Notes under the pieces: generated by a model
Database searches by the model: none
What the model was told of the DNA's origin: nothing
Seen by the model: only the letters and a program-made list of their open reading frames with translations
Shown: positions 52,909-63,078 of the stretch, in pieces
Layout: each line of letters opens with the position of its first letter
Numbering within the stretch: position 1 is the stretch's first letter
Assembly: GCF_026262505.1 (NCBI RefSeq)
Contig: NC_067207.1
Location: forward strand, 9,268,082-9,332,081
Origin: Trichomonas vaginalis G3
Lineage: Eukaryota > Parabasalia > Trichomonadida > Trichomonadidae
Direction: 5' to 3'
Length of the DNA stretch: 64,000 bases
Position numbers and translations under genes: made by a program

Positions 52909-53503
52909 GAAACATTTAGAAAATATCATACTTACATTGAAATAGCAAGTAGAGCATATTAATAGCAAGTTTCTTGGCTTTATATCTATCATCTATTGTT
53001 GTTTGATCAAACAAAATTCACTCTATTATATGGTGTCAATTAATTAAAACAATTTTTAATAGTTATTTATTTAGTGCGAATAAGTGCAAACTCATAAATG
53101 AATAACTTAATAGTAGAAATGAATTATCTGATATAAATCTCACATTTTGTCCATCAGAAATACTTTAATTGCATACGCATAACTATTAGTAATATGTCTG
53201 GAGTGTCAATTAATAACAATCCCACAACAAGTAAAATTCAGATTTTTATTAAACTTATTTTTTCCTAAAAGTTTTCTCAAATTACTATATATACATATGT
53301 GGATAAAATAATAGTAATATTGTAAAAAATTAGATAATTTTTTTTATTTGAGAACCTCTCAAAAGTTCATTCAATTTATCAACTGTTTCAGTTTGATGTA
53401 TATTCATTTCTGGAGCCTAAAACTTTAGCAATCATGACAATATCATATTCTCTTTCTAACTACGCAATGTAAGGGTATCCTTAAGAATTAAAAAAGTGAC
53501 AAG
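52909..53503. other. Intergenic, no gene seen
   Basis: AT-rich leader of the armadillo-like gene. Just before the start codon (53,469-53,484) lies GTAAGGGTATCCTTAA, the inverse of a motif at about 28,875. It may be a solo transposon end bounded by TTAA or a shared upstream element. Confidence 0.5.
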
Positions 53504-55147
53504 ATGGATGAAGAAACAGAATATAAAGCCCTACCATTAAAAACAAGTCAAAATGAAATTATTGATCAAGGAAAGTCTTTGGAATCCGTAATAATGAATA
53601 AGGATGAAGTAGATCAATATGTTGCCACTCAAGAATTTTCTGGTGAAGCATATAAAAAATTTATGGAATTAGTTCCAACATATTTGATATCGCTAAGATC
53701 AAACAATCTCCTTGATATTAATAATGTCTTGAATGATCTATATCATTTTTTGATGTTTACAGATAATTCACCCGCAGCCGAATTAATGATGCAAACAGAA
53801 GTTTTTGAAGCTTTACTACTTTGTAATTTGATAGAAAACAAGAAAATGTATTATATGATTCTTCGAAGAGTTGTTTCTTGTTCAAAAGATGTTGTATTAT
53901 ATGCACTTCGATGTCATATCCTTCATAAAATACTAGAGTCGAACGATCTCTTTGATTCAGACTATTCAGCAAACGTTTGCTGCATTATTTATAGAATTAT
54001 GGAAAGCTCGCAAATTGCAACAGCATTAGTATACTCAACAGGCTTATTTGATTCATTTAACGAAAATTTACCTACAGATCCAAACATAATTCGCAATATT
54101 TCTTTATTATTTGATCAACTCTTCAAAAATTCGCCAATCAAGCCTTACAAGATTAAAGCCAGGTCAAAGGCAGAAAATAGATACCTTAATGAAAGCGAAC
54201 TTGATAGATTTTTCGATAATTTTGAAGATGATTTATTTAATAAAGAAAAAATCAAGGAATATCATACATACGGCATCAACGCTAATGACTATATTAATAT
54301 TCTAATACAGATTTTTAATTTTGGACTTGGTAAATCGATAATAATCGAATATTCAATTTTATGTGCTCTAAATCGGATTTTGAGCGAAGGAGGCATCCGT
54401 CCTACAGCCATAGTTGACGATGTCATGATCGATAACCTCACATCTCTTTCCAATTCTTCAAATGACGAAAAAATAATTTCTTATATCGTAAATTTCTTCG
54501 GAAATTACTTTTATCAAGTAGCAGGAACCATTGACGACATCACAGCCGACACCATCCTAACATTTCTACTTAGTTTATTCAAAGAACCACCACCAGAATA
54601 TTTATTTAACTTATGTTGTGCGATTTTCAACCTGATTCTATCAGTAAGAGATCCGAAATCCCTTAAAAAGAAGTTTGGTCCAGAAATCATCGCTTTCTTA
54701 CATGAAATAATGAATGGATCAAATTATAACTTGAGAAAAGAGGTAACAAGACTATTTGTATTGATAGGAAGCAGGATCAACTACAAGATATTCGATGAAG
54801 AATCGATGGAAATCATTGTTTCCTTCATGGAACCAGAAAACAAAGAATTTGAATTTTCTTCATTCGTGATGAAGATGATTGGAGACGTAATAACTCACCA
54901 GGGGAAGGAGAGGTTCGATAGAGAAGGAAACAAATCAATAAGAGAGATGTTTGTGGAAGCAAATGGAGATGAAACAGTTCTTCAACTCTTGAATGAGCAA
55001 GAAATGTATAATTTGGCGAATTATTTTTACGACAACTTCATTGACAGGGAATTCGATTCTCCTGATATAGGAAATGATGTGGAAATATATGCAAATGTAG
55101 GAGGAGAAGAAGAACTATATGAAGAGGAAGATGATGAATATTATTGA
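53504..55147 (+). CDS. Armadillo-like helical-repeat protein, 547 aa
   Basis: The protein is almost all alpha-helical, with repeated roughly 40-residue helical units from about 45 to 480 (TYLISLRSNNLLDINNVLND; YMILRRVVSCSKDVVLYALR; YLFNLCCAIFNLILSVRDPK; LRKEVTRLFVLIGSRI), suggesting an ARM/HEAT-type solenoid. The last 40 residues are strongly acidic (EEELYEEEDDEYY), as in nuclear transport or chromatin-linked proteins. No catalytic motif is seen. Related but different helical proteins are abundant in trichomonads. The frame is complete and the start codon is the first in frame. The partner is unknown. The gene lies 600 bases beyond the Polinton end. Confidence 0.7.
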   Translation: MDEETEYKALPLKTSQNEIIDQGKSLESVIMNKDEVDQYVATQEFSGEAYKKFMELVPTYLISLRSNNLLDINNVLNDLYHFLMFTDNSPAAELMMQTEVFEALLLCNLIENKKMYYMILRRVVSCSKDVVLYALRCHILHKILESNDLFDSDYSANVCCIIYRIMESSQIATALVYSTGLFDSFNENLPTDPNIIRNISLLFDQLFKNSPIKPYKIKARSKAENRYLNESELDRFFDNFEDDLFNKEKIKEYHTYGINANDYINILIQIFNFGLGKSIIIEYSILCALNRILSEGGIRPTAIVDDVMIDNLTSLSNSSNDEKIISYIVNFFGNYFYQVAGTIDDITADTILTFLLSLFKEPPPEYLFNLCCAIFNLILSVRDPKSLKKKFGPEIIAFLHEIMNGSNYNLRKEVTRLFVLIGSRINYKIFDEESMEIIVSFMEPENKEFEFSSFVMKMIGDVITHQGKERFDREGNKSIREMFVEANGDETVLQLLNEQEMYNLANYFYDNFIDREFDSPDIGNDVEIYANVGGEEELYEEEDDEYY

Positions 55148-55199
55148 ATTTTTATTAATGTTTTTTTTATATAGAGATAAAGAATTTTTTTATAGAGTT

Positions 55200-55392
55200 T
55201 TAAGAGATCATCGCCTTAGTTTACAAAAAAATACGTTATTTACATCCGGGGTCTTCTTCTAGAGATCTTTTTCAGATTTTGAAACAATGAAAAGATAGAG
55301 CGTAATCAATGCATGCTATTTTTAAGTTTATTCATAAAAATATCGATTCTATCATCAATGAATAGTTGTAAACTAAGGCAGTGAGCCCTTAA
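55200..55392. mobile_element. MITE-like element 1, TTAA-bounded, 193 bp
   Basis: Left arm TTAAGAGATCATCGCCTTAG (continuing TTTAC) and right arm inverse TTAAGGGCTCACTGCCTTAG (continuing TTTAC) match at 21 of 25 positions. The element is bounded by TTAA on both sides, as expected for piggyBac- or Kolobok-type targets. The interior has no ORF. Confidence 0.6.
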
Positions 55393-55506
55393 TATTTTAT
55401 AAGCGTATTTATAAATGAAGTTAATTACCAGGTATTTGTGTTAAGTCAGATGAGCTTAATTTTACATTGAAGGATGTACTTTCCTCGACATTCAGGCAAA
55501 GCAGTT

Positions 55507-55728
55507 TTAAGGGATCACTTACCACTTTCTGACATTCTTCCAATCTTTTTTTATTTGCTAGTTTTTTATACAAATTTTCTAAGGAAAAGGATCATTAACT
55601 TTGTTCGGGAAGAAGTTATTTTAAATCACTACTTAGTACCTTATATTATTGTTATACTTTTTTGAAATCACAATAAAGATATATTGATACTATTCGAACA
55701 TATCAGAAAGTGGTAAGTGCACTCTTAA
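55507..55728. mobile_element. MITE-like element 2, TTAA-bounded, 222 bp
   Basis: The left arm (26 bases from 55,507, TTAAGGGATCACTTACCACT…) and the inverse of the right arm (TTAAGAGTGCACTTACCACT…) match at 23 of 26 positions. It is bounded by TTAA. It shares the first bases of its arms with MITE 1 and with a head-to-head pair of ends at about 57,208-57,235, so these belong to one wider family. Confidence 0.65.
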
Positions 55729-55940
55729 GGATATGTCAACATTCTCACTTCGCTGTTAACAATATGGAATCTTGACATATATAAAATTGGTTTCAATGAT
55801 GTTCAAGAGAATTATTACTCCTAATGTTTCACCGTATCTTATGAGTGTGAAGTGTTCTGTTCTATAATTTGGATCTAACAGAAATAAGAAAAATCAAATT
55901 AAAAAATTAAAATTTACAAACAAACAAAATCTAAAAAAAA

Positions 55941-56990
55941 TTACATTAATTCATTACGAGATGTTAATGTAGTATCATAACAATCATGAAGGATAGAGAG
56001 AGCAGACGAAATTTTCATTCTAGCCTGTTTTAAAATTTCAATCTTTTTATTGTAAACAGATTTGAGTCTGTCTCTTTCGGATTTCAGTTCTTCTACCGAG
56101 ATATCCTGACTTTCACTGATATTTGCTGGCGCCCATTGCTCCTGAGCGTTTGGAAGTGTATTATAATAATTTGAAGAGCTGGATTCGCGTTTTCTTATTT
56201 CCCTTGTGTTTTTCTGCTCTAGTTCAGTGACTTCCGCAAGTAATTTTTCGTTTTTCAGCTTGATTAAATCAATTTTATCCTTTTTTCGTAGTAATTCACT
56301 GTGTTTTCGCTGCATTTCGTTATATTTATTATGTTCTTCTGTGATTTGTTGTAGTTTTATGCGTAATTCCTGGTTATCTTTTGAAATTTTGTTTAATTTG
56401 AACCTTTTTTCTGATAATTGGGCAGCGATTTGCTCGTAATATCGTTGTCTATCAACAAAAGCTGCAAAATTAAATTTAGGATTCGATTCCAACGCTCTTA
56501 TTGAATCTAAAACGTTTTGATTTTGAATTGCAATAGCCATTTTCATTTTTCTTACTTCTGCTATATCTTCTGTATTTAAAAGTCTCGAAATTTGTAAGGA
56601 ATTGTTCAAAACTAAAATAGAATTTTGTGTTGAAATTTCTCTTTCTGATTGCAAGCGAGTGTTTTCGATTTCCAACCTCTTTTCATATGGATTTGCTGCT
56701 ATTGCTTTAAAAGCAATTTCTTTTGCATTTTTGTCGCTAGTTAAAAATGACAAACATTTAGCTTGTCTACGCAGATTCTTAGAATATTCATCGTTTTGTA
56801 TTTCAAGTTGGTCTCTGATGAATGATTTTTTTGAATTAATCTCTTTATATTTTTTTATTTCGGCTTCTAATTCTTCATTTGAATAGTTTTCATAAGTTCT
56901 CTGAAATTTCATCGGCACAGCATCGGAAATATTAGAAAGCATTAACTTTGGTTGAGCAGTTTTCGCCCGATTTTCTGAAAATTCAGTCAT
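55941..56990 (-). CDS. Coiled-coil protein, 349 aa, unknown
   Basis: The start codon at 56,990 (MTEFSENRAKTAQPKLMLSN) has an Inr-like motif just upstream. Residues about 40-105, 180-265 and 300-335 are coiled coil (NEELEAEIKKYKEINSKKSF; QIAAQLSEKRFKLNKISKDN; EELKSERDRLKSVYNKKIEI). A short polar break (SSSSNYYNTLPNAQEQWAPA) separates the last two. There are no membrane segments. The plan resembles that of the 347-residue gene at 18.7 kb. It is possibly cytoskeletal or flagellar, but no family is assigned. The frame is complete. Confidence 0.7.
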   Translation of the reverse strand: MTEFSENRAKTAQPKLMLSNISDAVPMKFQRTYENYSNEELEAEIKKYKEINSKKSFIRDQLEIQNDEYSKNLRRQAKCLSFLTSDKNAKEIAFKAIAANPYEKRLEIENTRLQSEREISTQNSILVLNNSLQISRLLNTEDIAEVRKMKMAIAIQNQNVLDSIRALESNPKFNFAAFVDRQRYYEQIAAQLSEKRFKLNKISKDNQELRIKLQQITEEHNKYNEMQRKHSELLRKKDKIDLIKLKNEKLLAEVTELEQKNTREIRKRESSSSNYYNTLPNAQEQWAPANISESQDISVEELKSERDRLKSVYNKKIEILKQARMKISSALSILHDCYDTTLTSRNELM

Positions 56991-56995
56991 CAGTT

Positions 56996-57006
56996 TAAAA
57001 AAGTGA
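56996..57006 (-). promoter_or_regulatory. Inr-like initiator of the 349-aa coiled-coil gene
   Basis: TCACTTTTTTA on the minus strand fits the trichomonad initiator pattern. Transcription from its A would give a leader of roughly 14 bases, the usual length for these parasites. Confidence 0.5.
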
Positions 57007-57539
57007 CAAATTTTGATGTCATATTTGGATCAAACTCTTTAGGAATATTCTGACTATGCATGGTACGCTGGGCGCAATTAATTCAATCGTCGCCTCCTCC
57101 AGTGGAGCTCCATATTGGAGCTACAGACCCCCGGCGATTCCATATGAAGTCAATTTTTATTGACGCTTCACGCCAGTTGTCATAAATTTGAAATAATGTC
57201 AGATGGGCGTAAGTGCAGCCTTAAAGATGCACTTACCACTTTCTTTGATATCCAAGCTTTATATATCAATTGCGTCTTACTGATAGTAGCTCTGAATATC
57301 TTTATATGACCAATTTATGCAATATTTTATTGATAAACAAAAATAATCGAATTGAAATATAATTATTATTTATTGTTAATTTATGTCTAGTTTGCTATAT
57401 TCTAGTTTTTAGTTTAGAAGTTGTTAGAAATCATTTGCGGGATTTTGCACCATGCTCATATAAGTATTAAACAATTTCGATTAAATCAAGATTCTCTGCA
57501 ATAAAAAGATAACTGTTATTAAAATTAATAAAACGCCAT
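57007..57539. other. Intergenic region with a GC-rich patch and MITE ends
   Basis: No gene is seen. About 57,060-57,190 is unusually GC-rich for the window and contains small palindromes (TGGAGCTCCA) and an imperfect hairpin (TGAAG…TCAAT/ATTGACGCTTCA). At 57,208-57,235 two ends of the TTAA MITE family stand head to head (GTAAGTGCAGCCTTAA then TTAAAGATGCACTTACCACT). Confidence 0.5.
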
Positions 57540-59190
57540 AAAGTAATGATAAATATGAAAAGGAAGAGGATATCATAAAACAATGATAGAAATATAAAGA
57601 AAGAAAACAGGAGCAGCATTGACATCTGCTCCATGTTCAACTAAGTATTGAACAATTTCGATTGATTTGGCGTGAATTGCAGCGCTAAGAGGAGTTATTT
57701 TAACATTAAAAAAATATCAATAAATAATGATTGATATATAAGTTAAGAAAATGTAATAAAACAATGATAGATTTGAAAAGAAAGAAAATGTAATAACACA
57801 ATGATAAATATGAAAAGAAAGAGAGTGTCATAAAGCAACGATAAATATGAAAAGAAAGAAAATATAATGATACAAGGATAAATATGAAAAGAAAGAGAGC
57901 ATCATAAAACAATGATAGATTTGAAAAGAAAGAAAATGTAATAACAAAATGCATGATATGATAAACAAGAAAATGTAATAAAGCAATGATAAGCATGAAA
58001 AGAAAGAAAATGTAATAAAGCAAAGATAAATATTAAAAGAAATATAATCCAATAAATCACTGATGGATATGAAAAGAGAGAGAAGAAGTTCAGCGTTAAC
58101 ATCTGCACCATTATCAACTAAATATCGAACGATTTCGATTGAATTTTGTTTGATTGCCATAGTGAGAGGGCTTTTATTAAAATCTAAAAAACTTCATAAA
58201 TCAATGATAGATAAATAGATAAAGAATATGTGATAAAACAAAGATAGATATGAAAAGAAAGAGAATTGAATAAAGCAATGATAGATATGAAAAGATATAT
58301 AAAAAAATGCAAGTTGACATCAGCTCCATGTTCAACTAAGAATCGAACAATTTCTATTGATTTCGCTTTGATTGCAAAACCAAGAGGGCATTTATTATTA
58401 TCTAAATAATTTCATCAAGACATGATAAATATGAAAAGAAATAGAATGTGATAAAACAATGATAAACATGAAAGGAAATAGAATATCATAAAACAATGAT
58501 AAATACGAAAAAAGGGATAATATTATAATACAACAAAGAATTCCATCAAAAAATGATAGATATGAAATGAAATATAATTCCATCAAACAATGATAGAAAT
58601 AAAAAGAAATTGAATAACAACAACGTTGATATCAGCTCCATTTTCAATTAAATATCGAACAATTTCCATTGATTTTGCTTCGATTGCATTAGTGAGAGGT
58701 GTTCGATTATTATCAAAATAATATCATATAGCAATGATAAATATTAAAAGAAAGAAGACGCGATAAAGCAGTGATAGATATGAAAAGAAATAGAATACTA
58801 TAAAACAATAGTAGGCGTGAAAAGAAAAAAAATTAAATAAAACAATAATAATCATGAAAAGAGAGAAAATATAATTAAACAATAATAAATACGAAAAGAA
58901 AGGGAATTACATAGAACAATGATAAATATGAAAAGAAAGAGAAACCTATAAAACAATCATAAAAATGAAAAGAAAGATAAATCTATAAAACAATGATAAA
59001 CATGAAAAGAAAGAGAATTGAATAAAGTAAAAATAGATATAAAAAGAAAGATAAAAAATTTCATGTTGACATCAGCTCCATGTTCAACTAAGTATCGAAC
59101 CATTTCCATTGATTTAACTTTGACTGCATAACCAAGAGGGGTTTCATTAGCCTCACAAAGCAATGATGGATATGAAAAGAAAGAGAAGAA
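57540..59190. repeat. 37-bp minisatellite interspersed with ankyrin units
   Basis: On the plus strand the unit reads roughly AATGATAAATATGAAAAGAA then AGAAAATGTAATAAAAC, 37 bases. Blocks of about 2, 10, 3, 6, 9 and 1 units stand between successive ankyrin modules, always entering just after the GADVN end of a module. Confidence 0.75.
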
Positions 59191-60126
59191 GCTCAACATT
59201 GACATCAGCTCCATGTTCAACTAAATATCGAACAATTTCAATTGAATTTTGTTTGGCTGCCGTGGCTAGTGGAGCTTCACCATTATTTGCATAATACGAA
59301 AATGAATGTCATAAATATTGTTAGCATCTGCTCCATGAGAGAGTAAATATGATACTACATCAAAATTTCCATAATACATTAATTTTGCTAGCATTTTAGG
59401 AACTTAGTTATAATTTGTGTGAAGATAATTTGCAATTTCATAATTACGATATATCAATGCAGTGTCGATTGTGTCATCAAATGATTGACCATCTTCTATC
59501 ATTTGTTCGAAAATTGCTATATTTCCACCTTCAGCAGCATATTTTGCAGAATTTTCAGTATATCTACCTCCCTTATTCTTCATGTAATTGTAACATAACT
59601 CTGATCCAAATTTAATTGCGCAATCAAATGAAGTTATTAAATCTGTTTTGTCATTGACGTCAAGGTTTGGGAATTTACGTTTAAGTTCATCAATTTTGTC
59701 CCATGCCATGTAATACAAAGGAGAATCTGTTTCATAAAAATTGAGAATTTTATCTTCTTCTTCAAGATATGGTTCGTATTTTTCAAATTTGATACCTTTA
59801 TAGCAAAGCAAATCAGTAAATTTGTTATTTTCTGGTTTAATGATACGTGAAAATGCGTTTGATATCGTTTGGTAAAGTTCTGCAAATAATTTAATATCTT
59901 TTTCACGAATTTCTGAAAAAACATCAATCAAATAAAACGCCATTTCGATATTAATTTTGTTTGCTTTAATTAGTTCGATGATTTGTGATGATATTTGTAA
60001 GATATTATTTGAATTGACTTGCCAGATCATTTTTGAAGCTTGGTTTGGATATTTAAATTCTTCAACAGGAGTGATGTTACTGAAATCTTGATTTATTTCG
60101 GACTTTGATGCACCCGAACTCGACAT
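57540..60126 (-). pseudogene. Decayed ankyrin-repeat gene threaded with a 37-bp minisatellite
   Basis: The N-terminal frame (ATG at 60,126, MSSSGASKSEINQDFSNITP) runs 240 codons to 59,404 and carries the trichomonad ankyrin N-terminal region (FYETDSPLYYMAWDKIDELK; YAAEGGNIAIFEQMIEDG). After a frame change near 59,400 the ankyrin units follow at about 59,400-59,290, 59,290-59,190, 59,155-59,060, 58,715-58,620, 58,400-58,300, 58,185-58,085 and 57,705-57,605 (PLGYAVKVKSMEMVRYLVEH and relatives). Each is split from the next by 1 to about 10 copies of a 37-bp minisatellite that is not a multiple of three, so no continuous protein is possible beyond the first part. Confidence 0.7.
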
Positions 60127-60252
60127 TAAGAAATTGTAAAAAAAAAACTAACGATTCTTATTTCAGAACAATAAATGTTAGGCGAAACAGTTTTGATCAT
60201 AATATTAAAATCCATAGCTTCTGCAATAAAATTTTAGTCACATTTTACAGCG

Positions 60253-60260
60253 TCACTTTT
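60253..60260 (+). promoter_or_regulatory. Inr-like motif before the tail-anchored protein gene
   Basis: TCACTTTT stands directly before the ATG at 60,262 and fits the trichomonad initiator. It would give a leader of about seven bases. Confidence 0.5.
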
Positions 60261-60261
60261 G

Positions 60262-61629
60262 ATGCTGAAACCTTCTGAAGAAGTTTTAACAGATTTCAAA
60301 TCAAAAGTATTAGGAGGAGAAGGCATGTTCGATGTAGTTGTTAGTCATCCGTATTTTGTTGACTTTTGGAATGACGGAGATACTGATACAGTTGAATTAA
60401 TCTTAAATAATTTCGATAGAGTTATAGAAACATCACTATTTCTTTTAACACAGAAAACAGATGTTATTAATGCATGTCTTTCTATTATTTACTCAATAAG
60501 AACAAAATCATCAATTCCTCGTCTTCTTGAAACGAATATGTTTGATATCTTAGTCAAAACCGCTGAGAACCTCATAAATTCTACCGGAGCAACTCAACAT
60601 ATGTACTTTGTTATCATGGAATGTTTTTCAAATTGTTCAACAAAGTTATTACCATGTTTTTCAACAGAAAATTATATTAGGTCTCTTCTGAAAGCCATAT
60701 CGATTACTGAATGCTACGATTTTGTTCTAAATTTACTCAAAAATGGTAACGTCAATCATATTCTTTCAGATATACACTTTATGAAGCTACTTGTAGAAGA
60801 AATTACATTATCAGGCAATAACATGAAGAATGCACAATCTATCTTTATTATAGGAATGACTACTCCTCTTGTTTCAGAAATGAATTCTGCATTGTTATCA
60901 AACAAGAACATTTCCATAATCATTAAGAACTGTATAGCATATAAAACCAATGATTCACTAATATTTTTACGAAAAATCTACCAATTATCGATAAAATCAA
61001 AAGGATGGGAAGAAATATCGACAATTATTGAAAATTCCATCGAGACAATTACAAAATTAGCATTAGAAGAACCAGTATTCAACAGTTTCCTTGAAAATAC
61101 AACGAAACTCGCTTGTATTATTTTCAGAAAAACTGAAGATGACTCAATCATCATAGATAAGCTCTTTAAGAGGCTTGCGAATGATTTCTTTACACTTAAA
61201 ACCAATACTTTCCTCCATAATTCCTTTGTAGACTTGATCCAAGCGTATAATGATACAAAAACTCTTTCCAGGTCACTGATAAAGGAAACTAAGTTGTTCG
61301 AACGAATTATGGCTATCGTAAACGTTGACGATAACTCGAATACGATTGTCCTTGGCCAAGCAATGAACATTGCCAAAATTATTGATCCATTTATCAAGAC
61401 AAAGGATGCGGATATCAATAATTGGAAGGCGTGCATGAAGAAGATTAATGAAAGGCAGAAGATTATCAAGTCTAACTACGGAGGAAAGCGACAAAAGAAG
61501 AAAATTGAAAATATTATAAGTGGCAACGTGGTACTTGCCATAACTACATCTGTTATTGTTACTATTATATACATTGTATTAATTTTAATTGTCTTGAAAA
61601 TATTCAAGGCGTGGAAAAAGAAAAAATAA
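60262..61629 (+). CDS. Helical-repeat protein with C-terminal membrane anchor, 455 aa
   Basis: The first in-frame ATG is at 60,262 (MLKPSEEVLTDFKSKVLGGE). Residues about 15-400 are helical, in armadillo- or SAPS-like style (VELILNNFDRVIETSLFLLT; FDVVVSHPYFVDFWNDGDTD; MKNAQSIFIIGMTTPLVSEM). The C-terminus has a basic patch (YGGKRQKKKIENIIS), one strong membrane segment (about 420-446, VVLAITTSVIVTIIYIVLIL) and a lysine-rich end (FKAWKKKK). This suggests a tail-anchored protein with a cytosolic solenoid, possibly on the ER, given the lysine-rich cytosolic-type tail. SAPS-type phosphatase adaptors are a tentative comparison only. It is intact. Confidence 0.7.
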   Translation: MLKPSEEVLTDFKSKVLGGEGMFDVVVSHPYFVDFWNDGDTDTVELILNNFDRVIETSLFLLTQKTDVINACLSIIYSIRTKSSIPRLLETNMFDILVKTAENLINSTGATQHMYFVIMECFSNCSTKLLPCFSTENYIRSLLKAISITECYDFVLNLLKNGNVNHILSDIHFMKLLVEEITLSGNNMKNAQSIFIIGMTTPLVSEMNSALLSNKNISIIIKNCIAYKTNDSLIFLRKIYQLSIKSKGWEEISTIIENSIETITKLALEEPVFNSFLENTTKLACIIFRKTEDDSIIIDKLFKRLANDFFTLKTNTFLHNSFVDLIQAYNDTKTLSRSLIKETKLFERIMAIVNVDDNSNTIVLGQAMNIAKIIDPFIKTKDADINNWKACMKKINERQKIIKSNYGGKRQKKKIENIISGNVVLAITTSVIVTIIYIVLILIVLKIFKAWKKKK

Positions 61630-61859
61630 CCATGATTTCTTGTATTTTGTTTTGTGTTTAGTATAAAATATATAGATCTATGTTAGTTAATTATTTACAG
61701 TTATTGGATTTACTTAAATCAACACAAATTGGAAAAATTTGAAATATTTCTTTAAAATTATCAAAAATAGATTAATATTTGCTTCGTACTCAAATATATA
61801 AAACGTATTTAAGGTTTTATATCCATTTTTTAAAAAAAGACTAATTATAATTTTAATTT

Positions 61860-62531
61860 TTATTCATTAGCAAGTCTAACACCCATCTCATAAGCTTTTT
61901 GCTTTAATTCTTCAAGATGTTCATCTCTAAACTTCTCTTTCAAAGCAATTCTTTCAGATGGGATATGTAACATTGACATATCCTTAGCAAGAAGCTGAGC
62001 TGGCTTGTAAAGGTATTCACACTTACCTTGGAAGACAAATTCAAGCATACTTGCCTGTTATTTGATCATCTTAATGTATTCAGTATCAAAGTATTCTTTT
62101 TGTGCGCCACCAGAGAAGACAAGGCCAGTCTTAATAGTTTTGTTCCATTTGCGTGGCTTGGCATTATCATAGTTAGAATATGAAAACAAAATCTTCTCAA
62201 AAGCCTTGTAGAAGTTGGATGAGAAGTTGCTCCAGTAAACAGGAGAACCGATAACAAATGCGTCAACATCTTTGATTTTATCAATATACTTGGCTAAATC
62301 ATCTTTAACAACGCAACCTGGAGTTGATTCTGTTCCCTTATACTTACATTCTAAGCATCCGTTGCAACCATCGAATTTAAGCTGTGCAAGATGAACTAAT
62401 TCAGCTGTTTTTCCTGTTGATTCAACACCTTTCTTGAGTTGTTCTAAGAGCTCCATTGTGTTTCCGTGTGGCCTTGGACTGGCATTGAAAATAAGTACAT
62501 TAGTTGCGAATCTGCTTGTGGAGGAAAGCAT
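61860..62531 (-). pseudogene. Hydrogenosomal-type iron-sulfur flavoprotein gene with in-frame stop
   Basis: The frame starts MLSSTSRFATNVLIFNASPR. The ML…RF start fits a hydrogenosomal presequence with Arg at -2. A flavodoxin-like FMN fold follows, with the phosphate loop NASPRPHGNT (about 16-25), GSPVYWSN (about 95-102), and the compact cysteine motif C56-x2-C59-x2-C62-x10-C73 of iron-sulfur flavoproteins, which binds a 4Fe-4S cluster. A TAA at 62,058-62,060 stops the frame after 157 codons, but the same frame continues to 61,860 with the expected C-terminal part (MLEFVFQGKCEYLYKPAQLL…), giving the usual total of about 220. It is either a fresh pseudogene or a base error. Such proteins reduce oxygen or other electron acceptors. 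Confidence 0.8.
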
Positions 62532-62544
62532 GAAAATGAAATGA
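62532..62544 (-). promoter_or_regulatory. Inr-like initiator of the flavoprotein gene
   Basis: TCATTTCATTTTC directly precedes the ATG on the minus strand and fits the trichomonad initiator pattern. Confidence 0.55.
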
Positions 62545-63078
62545 ATTGAAAGGGTTCAAATTTTCAATTCACATCTCGCTTAAACATTATTAAAAACAAC
62601 TGCTGTAATGTCTTTTATTCCACGATAACGATTTATCGTTTAAATTCATTCAAAATATACGAAAATTGAGAGAAGTTCAATTTTTGAGAATATATTTTCA
62701 ATTCGACCACGCACATAATAACTTGTAATAGACATGATAATAAGAATCCGGAAACCAATTCATCTGACGGTTATTTCATAACCCATTCAAACCAGTCCAG
62801 TTTTCTTCACAAAAAAATTCAACAAATTGAATCTTCAAAAATTACATTGATTTAATATCCAGTTTTATTGTTAATTCTTTTTATAATATTAAATACTTAA
62901 AAATACTTTTTATTACAATTATTCATAAGATGAAAACTCAGAATCAAGACTTGACAATAGTTTAAACATATGTGTTATAGGATGGTATATCGATATCCAA
63001 ACACGATCATTAATGAAAAAACGTTTTTTTGAATTATTTATGATAATTAACAAAAAAAAAATAAACAAAAAAGATAAA
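62545..63078. other. Intergenic, no gene seen
   Basis: AT-rich spacer between two leftward genes. No repeat or RNA gene was recognised. A leftward frame at 62,919-63,176 overlaps the lipase end and is a shadow. Confidence 0.5.

Larger units (their letters stand above)
55148..55940. other. Intergenic region with two TTAA-bounded MITEs
   Basis: There is no gene. It contains the two MITE-like elements listed separately. A rightward 63-codon frame (55,474-55,665) overlaps the second element and is not considered a gene. Confidence 0.6.

Noticed and set aside
57540-59190. CRISPR-like look of the 37-bp repeats
   Set aside because: The units follow each other without unique spacers, drift in sequence, and the window is eukaryotic. 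It is a minisatellite.
60978-61494. Leftward frames inside the tail-anchored protein gene
   Set aside because: Both overlap the convincing rightward gene entirely and lack any start context.
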